A DNA stretch of 50,971 bases from contig JAFEBB010000054.1 of assembly GCA_018266075.1 (NCBI GenBank), positions 1-50,971 of the forward strand. Direction: 5' to 3'. A program made the position numbers and the translations under genes. Below, piece by piece: positions 46,315-50,971 of this stretch (its first letter is position 1; every line of letters begins with the position of its first letter). The stretch is from Deltaproteobacteria bacterium (GTDB lineage Bacteria; Myxococcota; Myxococcia; Myxococcales; SZAS-1). Under the pieces are notes generated by a model, which searched no databases, was not told where the DNA came from, and saw only the letters and a list, made by a program, of their open reading frames with translations.

Positions 46315-47397
46315 CTACGTCCAGCGGAAGATCCGCAGCGCGATCGCGAAGCTGACCAGCGCCCAAACGCCCATGACCGCGAGCTGAAACCCCAGGTTCG
46401 CCATCGACACGCCGTCGTTCACGATGGCGCGCAAAGCTTCGTTGAGCGCCGTCAGCGGGAGCACGCGGATCACCGGCTGCAAGAACTCTGGAAAGCGCTG
46501 CGCCGAGAAGAACACACCCGAGAGCACGAACATCGGCAGCGTGACCAGGTTCACCAGGCCGTTCGCCGTCTCCGAGTTCTGCGCGCGCGACGCACAGAGC
46601 AACCCCACGCCCGCGAACGACGCCGCGCCCAGCGCGCTCACCAGGCACATGCCCAGGATCGACCCGCGGATCTCCACGCCGAACGCGAAGTACGCGAAGC
46701 CCATCAGCACCGGCACCTCGACGGCCAGCGCCAGAAATCGCGAGAGCATGAACGCCATCAGGTAGTGCGTGCGCTTCATGGGCGTGGCCACCAGCCGCTT
46801 GAGCAGCTTGCGTTGCCGCGTCTGGACGATCGTCCACGCGATGCCCCACAAGCTCCCGCTCATCAGCTGCATGCCGAGCAAGCCGGGAACGAGCCAGTCC
46901 ACGTAGCGCGCGCCGGGCGCGGAGACTTTTTCGTCGGTCGCGGTGCGCGTGTCGGCGCGACCGGCTGCGCGCTGGAGGGCGTCGTCGGCGAGGAGCCGGG
47001 CGCCAAATGCTTCGGGCCGCGAAGGATCGAACCGGTACGTCACCGCGCCGTGCTCGCCGGGCACCACCAGCACCGCGATCTTTCCCGAGCGCAGGAGCTT
47101 GCCGGCTTCGTCCTGCGACACCACGCGCGGTACGAGGCGGCCGGTCTTGGTGAGCGCGTCGGCGTCGGCCTGCGCTTCGGGGCCCGCGAGCACGCCGATG
47201 TCCACCTGCGGCGGCCCCTGGTTCCGGAACGCCACGCCGAGCGCGATGGTGATCAAGATCGGAAAGCCGAACGTCCAGAACACCGCGCCGGGCTCGCGAA
47301 TGAACTCGCGGAGGCGCGCGAGCGTGAGCTCGGTGAGCGGGCTGCGGATCTTGCGCGGGCGCGCGGCCAGGGCGACAGGTGGGCTCTCAGCCGTCAC
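46315..47397 (-). CDS. ABC-2 type exporter permease
   Basis: 360 residues. One N-terminal span (about 42-60) is followed by a large outer loop (about 62-165) and five clustered spans in the C-terminal half, the layout of ABC-2 membrane proteins with an extracellular domain. RQRKLLKRLVATPMKRTHYLMAFMLSR is the conserved cytoplasmic coupling region. It overlaps the 3' end of the ATPase gene by 11 bases, so it is the partner of that ATPase. The exported compound is unknown. Confidence 0.88.
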   Translation of the reverse strand: MTAESPPVALAARPRKIRSPLTELTLARLREFIREPGAVFWTFGFPILITIALGVAFRNQGPPQVDIGVLAGPEAQADADALTKTGRLVPRVVSQDEAGKLLRSGKIAVLVVPGEHGAVTYRFDPSRPEAFGARLLADDALQRAAGRADTRTATDEKVSAPGARYVDWLVPGLLGMQLMSGSLWGIAWTIVQTRQRKLLKRLVATPMKRTHYLMAFMLSRFLALAVEVPVLMGFAYFAFGVEIRGSILGMCLVSALGAASFAGVGLLCASRAQNSETANGLVNLVTLPMFVLSGVFFSAQRFPEFLQPVIRVLPLTALNEALRAIVNDGVSMANLGFQLAVMGVWALVSFAIALRIFRWT

Positions 47398-48307
47398 GCA
47401 GGTGCCTCCCGGTGAGCGCCACGAAGACGTCCTCGAGCGTTGCGTTGCGCGTGGTGAGCTGCGTCAGCTCCGCCTTCTTCGCGCGGACGAGGTCCAGGAT
47501 CGCAGGCAACGTGACGTGCGGCTCATCGACGGCCAGCACGTGCATGCCCGCCTGGCTGCGCGCGGAGTTCACAGAGGGAAGCGCCTTGAGCTCGTCGAGC
47601 GAAAGCTCCGGCGTCGTCGCCAGCTCCACCATGTGCGCGCCGCCCAGCGAGCGGATGAGCTCGCGCGGCGTGCCCAGGGCGATCACCTTGCCGTGGTCGA
47701 TGACCGCCACGCGGTCGCAGAGTCGCTCGGCCTCGTCCATGTAGTGGGTGGTGAGGAGCACCGTCTTCCCGCGGCCCTTGAAGGCCACGATGATGTCCCA
47801 GAGCGACCGCCGTGATTGCGGATCCAGTCCGGTGGTGGGCTCGTCGAGGAAGAGCAGGTCCGGATCGCCCACCAGCGCGCAGGCCACCGCGAGCCGCTGC
47901 CGCTGACCGCCGGAGAGCTTCGACACCCAGGCGTCGCGCTTCTCCTGCAGCTGCATGGCGTTCAGCAGCTCTTCGATGTCGCGGCCCGAGGGATAGAAGC
48001 TGCGAAAGAGCGCGAGCGTCTCTTCCACGCTGAGCTTGTCGGAGAGCTTGGTTTCCTGCAGCGCCACGCCGATGCGGCCGCGGAGCTCGGGCTCGTCCTT
48101 GTCCCAGCGCTTGCCGAGCAGCTCCACCTGGCCCGAGCTGGGCGCGAGCAGGCCCTCGAGGATCTCGCAGGTGGTGGTCTTGCCCGCGCCGTTGGGGCCG
48201 AGCAGGCCGAAGCACTCGCCTGCGCGGACCTGGAGGTCGAGGCCGTCGACGGCGGTGAGGGGGCCGTAGCGCTTCACCAGCCCGGTGATCTGAATCGCGG
48301 TGTCCAC
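47387..48307 (-). CDS. ABC exporter ATP-binding protein
   Basis: 306 residues. Walker A GPNGAGKT (about 37-44), the signature LSGGQRQRLAVACAL (about 130-144), Walker B LLFLDEP and the switch histidine in LLTTHYMDEAERL. The C-terminal 80 residues are the regulatory extension seen in DrrA/CcmA-like drug and antibiotic exporters. It forms the drive unit for the overlapping ABC-2 permease. Confidence 0.93.
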   Translation of the reverse strand: MDTAIQITGLVKRYGPLTAVDGLDLQVRAGECFGLLGPNGAGKTTTCEILEGLLAPSSGQVELLGKRWDKDEPELRGRIGVALQETKLSDKLSVEETLALFRSFYPSGRDIEELLNAMQLQEKRDAWVSKLSGGQRQRLAVACALVGDPDLLFLDEPTTGLDPQSRRSLWDIIVAFKGRGKTVLLTTHYMDEAERLCDRVAVIDHGKVIALGTPRELIRSLGGAHMVELATTPELSLDELKALPSVNSARSQAGMHVLAVDEPHVTLPAILDLVRAKKAELTQLTTRNATLEDVFVALTGRHLRDG

Positions 48308-48350
48308 GCGAAGAAGTCGTATCCGGGGACACCGGGAACCGCAACCGCTC

Positions 48351-50971
48351 TCAGGGGTCCGTCACGCTCACGTCGTCCACGTACACGCCAGGGAAGTTGT
48401 CGCTGCCGTCGCTGTGGAAGTCGAATTCGACGTACACGTGCTGGCCCGCGAAGGCGGAAAGGTCCGCCGTGTATTCCTGCCAGCCAGCGTTGGAGAGGTT
48501 GCCACCCCACGCGGTTTGGTTCGCGATGGTAAGGGGGTATCCGGTCGTAGTCGTGCCATTGGCCGCGGAGACGTACGACACGTTGGTGATCTCGCTGAAG
48601 TTCACCCCGTCCGTACTCACCTTGAGGTTCACGCCGTCGTAAGCACTGCCCTCGGTGTAGATCCACATCCACGCGTGGAACTTGGGCGCCGACGTGCCCG
48701 TCAGATCGATCATCGGCGTGGTGGCGGTGTTGGTGCCCCAGCCCACGTTGTCCGGGTAGTTGCCCGAGAGGTTGGTGGCGAGCACGCCGGTGCCCGCGTG
48801 GGCCGAGCCCGGTCCGCTGCTGGGCGTGCCGCACTGCCAGAGGCTGCCGCCGAGCGCGGAGCCGGTGAGCGTCCATCCCGGGCAGCCGTTTTCGAAGTTC
48901 TCACCCAGAAGCCCGCCATTGATGCAGGCGCCCGCGTTGCAGGTGGCGTTCGTGGGGACGCCGTTGATGAGCGCGCTGCCGCACGCGACACCCGAGCAGA
49001 GATCGGTGCACGTCGGGCAGCCCGAGCCCAGCGACATCGTGAACGGGTGCGTCACGCTCTGGCCGGCGATCACCGTCACCGTGGCCTGCACCGACTGGTA
49101 GCCGCTCTTGTTGGCCACGACCTCGTACGTGCCTGCGGGCACGTTGTTGTTGAAGTCGTAGATGCCGTTGGTGTCCGTGGTCGCGACGTAGAGCCCGCGC
49201 TGCACCACGACCTGCACGCCGGCGATGGGGTTGGTGCCGTCGGTCACCGTGCCCGCGAGCGTGCCCGTGGCCGGCGCCGTGCCGATGTCGACCTCGTAGT
49301 GCGCGGCCCTCTTGGTGGGGTAGCCCATGCTGTCCAGCCCGAGCATGTGGAACCACCAGCGGCCCGCGGCCACGGTGGGCATGAAGATCTGCGGCGCGTG
49401 CGTGGGCGACACGAAGGTGCCGGTGGCCACCGTGGGTCGCGTGTCCGGGAAGTGGTCGAACACGTAGTAGTAGCCCACGCCCGGGTTGCCGCTGCCGGCC
49501 TGCCAGGCCACGGTGACCGCCGGGTTGGAGCTGTACGTGCCCTGGTTGGGGTTGGTGGGTGAGCTCAGCACCGGCGTGGTGCTCTGCACCTGGATCTGGA
49601 AGCGGTGGGGAATGGTGCCCACGTTCCCGTTGGTGTCCGCGCTCACCACGTTCAGGAACGACGTGCCCACTTGCGGCGGCTGGGTGAGCGCCAGCGCCTC
49701 GGTGCCCAGGTACGTCGAGGTCTGGGTGGGCACCTCCGACGCGTTGAAGTCGAAGGAGTAGTAGTACCCCGCGACCGTCGAGTACGGCCGATCCCAGCTG
49801 AAGAGCGGCGGCGGGGCGTCGTCGTTGTAGAGCCCGCCCGCGGGGAAGTTGGCGCTGGTGATCGACGCGGGCGGCATGAGGGACTTCACCGCCCCCGTCG
49901 CGCCCAGGCCCGTGGCCACGCCGCCGGTGCCGTAGAGCAGCAGGGAGCGGCCGTTGGGCGCGCTCACCGTGCCCGAGCCGTTGATGGTGTCCGCGCGGAC
50001 CACGATGCCGTCGAGGTTGCAGCCGCTCCCCGACCAGCTCAGCGTGCCGTTGATGATCACCGTGTCGGCGATGAGGCGGATGCCGTTGGCCACGTCGTCC
50101 GGATCCGCAGCGCAGGAAGCGACGTGCGTGGAGCCGCTGATGCTCGACGAGTTCTCGATGTCGATCTCCGGCGCGTAGATGGTCAGCTGGCCGGTGGCCG
50201 CGCCGCCGTCGGGGCCCGGGCCGGCGACGATCTGGCCGCCGAGCTCCACCTTCACGATGCCCGAGAAGTGGTGCTCGCCCTGCATGTAGATGGTGTTGCC
50301 CTGCACGTCGAGCGAGTCCTCGATGCAGCCGCCGGCGATGCAGCCGTTGGCGCAGGCGCCGCTCGCCGCGGGCACCCAGGCCGTGCCCGGGTTGTTGCAG
50401 GTGTCGACGGTGGCGCCGTCGCAGCGGGTGGCGCCCGGGGTGCAGGGCGCGTCGCAGAGGCCGTTGTTGCAGGTCGACGGGCAGTTCGAGGTGTAGAGCC
50501 AGGCGGTGCCGTTGGCGTTGCAGGTCTCGACCTGGGTGCCGTTGCAGCGCACGGCGTTGGGCGTGCAGGTCGGCTGGGGCAGGCACACGCCCTGGGCGCA
50601 GCCGTAGGCGCAGGCCTGGAGCGCGGGCGCGTAGCTGCAGCTGCCGTTGTTGCAGGTGCCGCTGGCCGCGTAGGTGATGCGCGTGTTGGCGTCCTGGCAC
50701 GACGCGCCGGGCGGGGTGGCGCAGCCGCCGTTGCACGTCGGATCCACGCAGGTGCCGCCCTGGCAGACCTGGCTCCCGGTGCACGGCGTGCTGTCGACGA
50801 AGGCGTAGCAGCTGCCCTGCTGCTGGCAGGTCTGCACCGTGTTGCCGTTGCAGGCCACGCTGCCCGGGGTGCACGGGTTCGCGCAGCCGGTGGTGCCGGT
50901 GGTCGACGTGCCCGTGGTGGTGGTGCCGGTGGTCGTCGTCCCGGTGGTGGTCGTGGCCGTGGTGCCGGTGG
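48351..50971 (-). CDS. giant secreted Cys-rich multidomain protein, 3' part
   Basis: The reading frame is open through the right edge, so the start is outside the window; an internal GTG at 50858 is not the start. Going towards the C-terminus, a Thr/Gly-rich linker is followed by repeats with the pattern CxPGxxxCNGxxVxTC. A beta-helix-like part (NTIYMQGEHHFSGIVKVELG), fibronectin-type and carboxypeptidase regulatory-like domains (GTLAGTVTDGTNPIAGVQVVV) follow. The end is a jelly-roll/MAM-like domain (ENGCPGWTLTG to YVDDVSVTDP). This is typical of large myxobacterial surface or secreted proteins, possibly for adhesion. No catalytic motif is seen. Confidence 0.75.
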   Translation of the reverse strand, partial: TGTTATTTTGTTTTGTTTTGTSTTGTTGCANPCTPGSVACNGNTVQTCQQQGSCYAFVDSTPCTGSQVCQGGTCVDPTCNGGCATPPGASCQDANTRITYAASGTCNNGSCSYAPALQACAYGCAQGVCLPQPTCTPNAVRCNGTQVETCNANGTAWLYTSNCPSTCNNGLCDAPCTPGATRCDGATVDTCNNPGTAWVPAASGACANGCIAGGCIEDSLDVQGNTIYMQGEHHFSGIVKVELGGQIVAGPGPDGGAATGQLTIYAPEIDIENSSSISGSTHVASCAADPDDVANGIRLIADTVIINGTLSWSGSGCNLDGIVVRADTINGSGTVSAPNGRSLLLYGTGGVATGLGATGAVKSLMPPASITSANFPAGGLYNDDAPPPLFSWDRPYSTVAGYYYSFDFNASEVPTQTSTYLGTEALALTQPPQVGTSFLNVVSADTNGNVGTIPHRFQIQVQSTTPVLSSPTNPNQGTYSSNPAVTVAWQAGSGNPGVGYYYVFDHFPDTRPTVATGTFVSPTHAPQIFMPTVAAGRWWFHMLGLDSMGYPTKRAAHYEVDIGTAPATGTLAGTVTDGTNPIAGVQVVVQRGLYVATTDTNGIYDFNNNVPAGTYEVVANKSGYQSVQATVTVIAGQSVTHPFTMSLGSGCPTCTDLCSGVACGSALINGVPTNATCNAGACINGGLLGENFENGCPGWTLTGSALGGSLWQCGTPSSGPGSAHAGTGVLATNLSGNYPDNVGWGTNTATTPMIDLTGTSAPKFHAWMWIYTEGSAYDGVNLKVSTDGVNFSEITNVSYVSAANGTTTTGYPLTIANQTAWGGNLSNAGWQEYTADLSAFAGQHVYVEFDFHSDGSDNFPGVYVDDVSVTDP

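Overview
The window is a high-GC stretch (roughly two-thirds or more G+C by eye) of a bacterial chromosome with tightly packed genes. The gene content points to the Myxococcota or a related former deltaproteobacterial lineage. The pointers are a CdnL-type CarD protein, a Ser/Thr kinase with Pro/Ala linker and PEGA repeats, an orphan PEGA membrane protein, many lipoproteins with Gly/Ser/Thr linkers and Cys-rich modules, and PilZ and FNR-type regulators. I see no rRNA, tRNA, CRISPR array, prophage or insertion sequence, and no gene-free stretch longer than about 300 bases.

Layout. 1-5.2 kb: the 3' end of a Ser/Thr kinase, a convergent RCK-type channel-like protein without a recognisable K+ filter, a lipoprotein with a family 9 carbohydrate-binding-like domain, and a VOC protein. 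5.2-9.8 kb: a minus-strand pair (comEC and a small unknown gene) divergent from cdnL, which has a near-consensus promoter, followed by two small unknown genes. 9.9-14.8 kb: metF, two tandem six-cysteine secreted peptides, an envelope protein, and a tldD-pmbA operon. 14.9-18.6 kb: a Zn alcohol dehydrogenase, divergent PRC-barrel-like and flavodoxin-membrane fusion genes, an HMCES/YedK protein, and an ECF-like sigma factor. 18.8-25.7 kb: ctpA, a PEGA protein, a Cys-rich lipoprotein, a cold-shock gene with its own promoter and terminator, ddl, and a secretin-N-domain protein. 25.8-35.3 kb: a 1992-residue alpha-2-macroglobulin abutting pbpC, then dapA and grxC. Together with ddl these form an envelope, peptidoglycan and lysine/DAP theme.

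35.3-42.8 kb: a small membrane protein with PilZ, an FNR-like regulator with four cysteines, a lipoprotein, smc, and an unknown membrane gene separated from smc by a GGATCC-repeat spacer. 43-48.3 kb: a small lipoprotein, a membrane-anchored TAXI-like solute-binding protein, an MFS transporter, and an ABC-2 exporter pair. 48.3 kb to the end: the 3' part of a very large secreted Cys-rich multidomain protein that runs off the window.

The most unusual signal is not a gene. A 16-bp palindromic motif, TTAACS-N4-SGTTAA with variants, occurs eight times between 26.4 and 35.0 kb, mostly inside the alpha-2-macroglobulin and pbpC genes and in all three codon phases. There are two further copies, at 23.45 and 43.82 kb, and I found none elsewhere in the window. 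It forces otherwise rare AT-rich codons, so it looks like a DNA-level signal such as a chromosome-organisation or regulator site. Other points are a G-quadruplex-like run over the comEC start codon, a perfect 22-bp inverted repeat upstream of the cdnL promoter, and a palindrome on the -10 of a small unknown gene.
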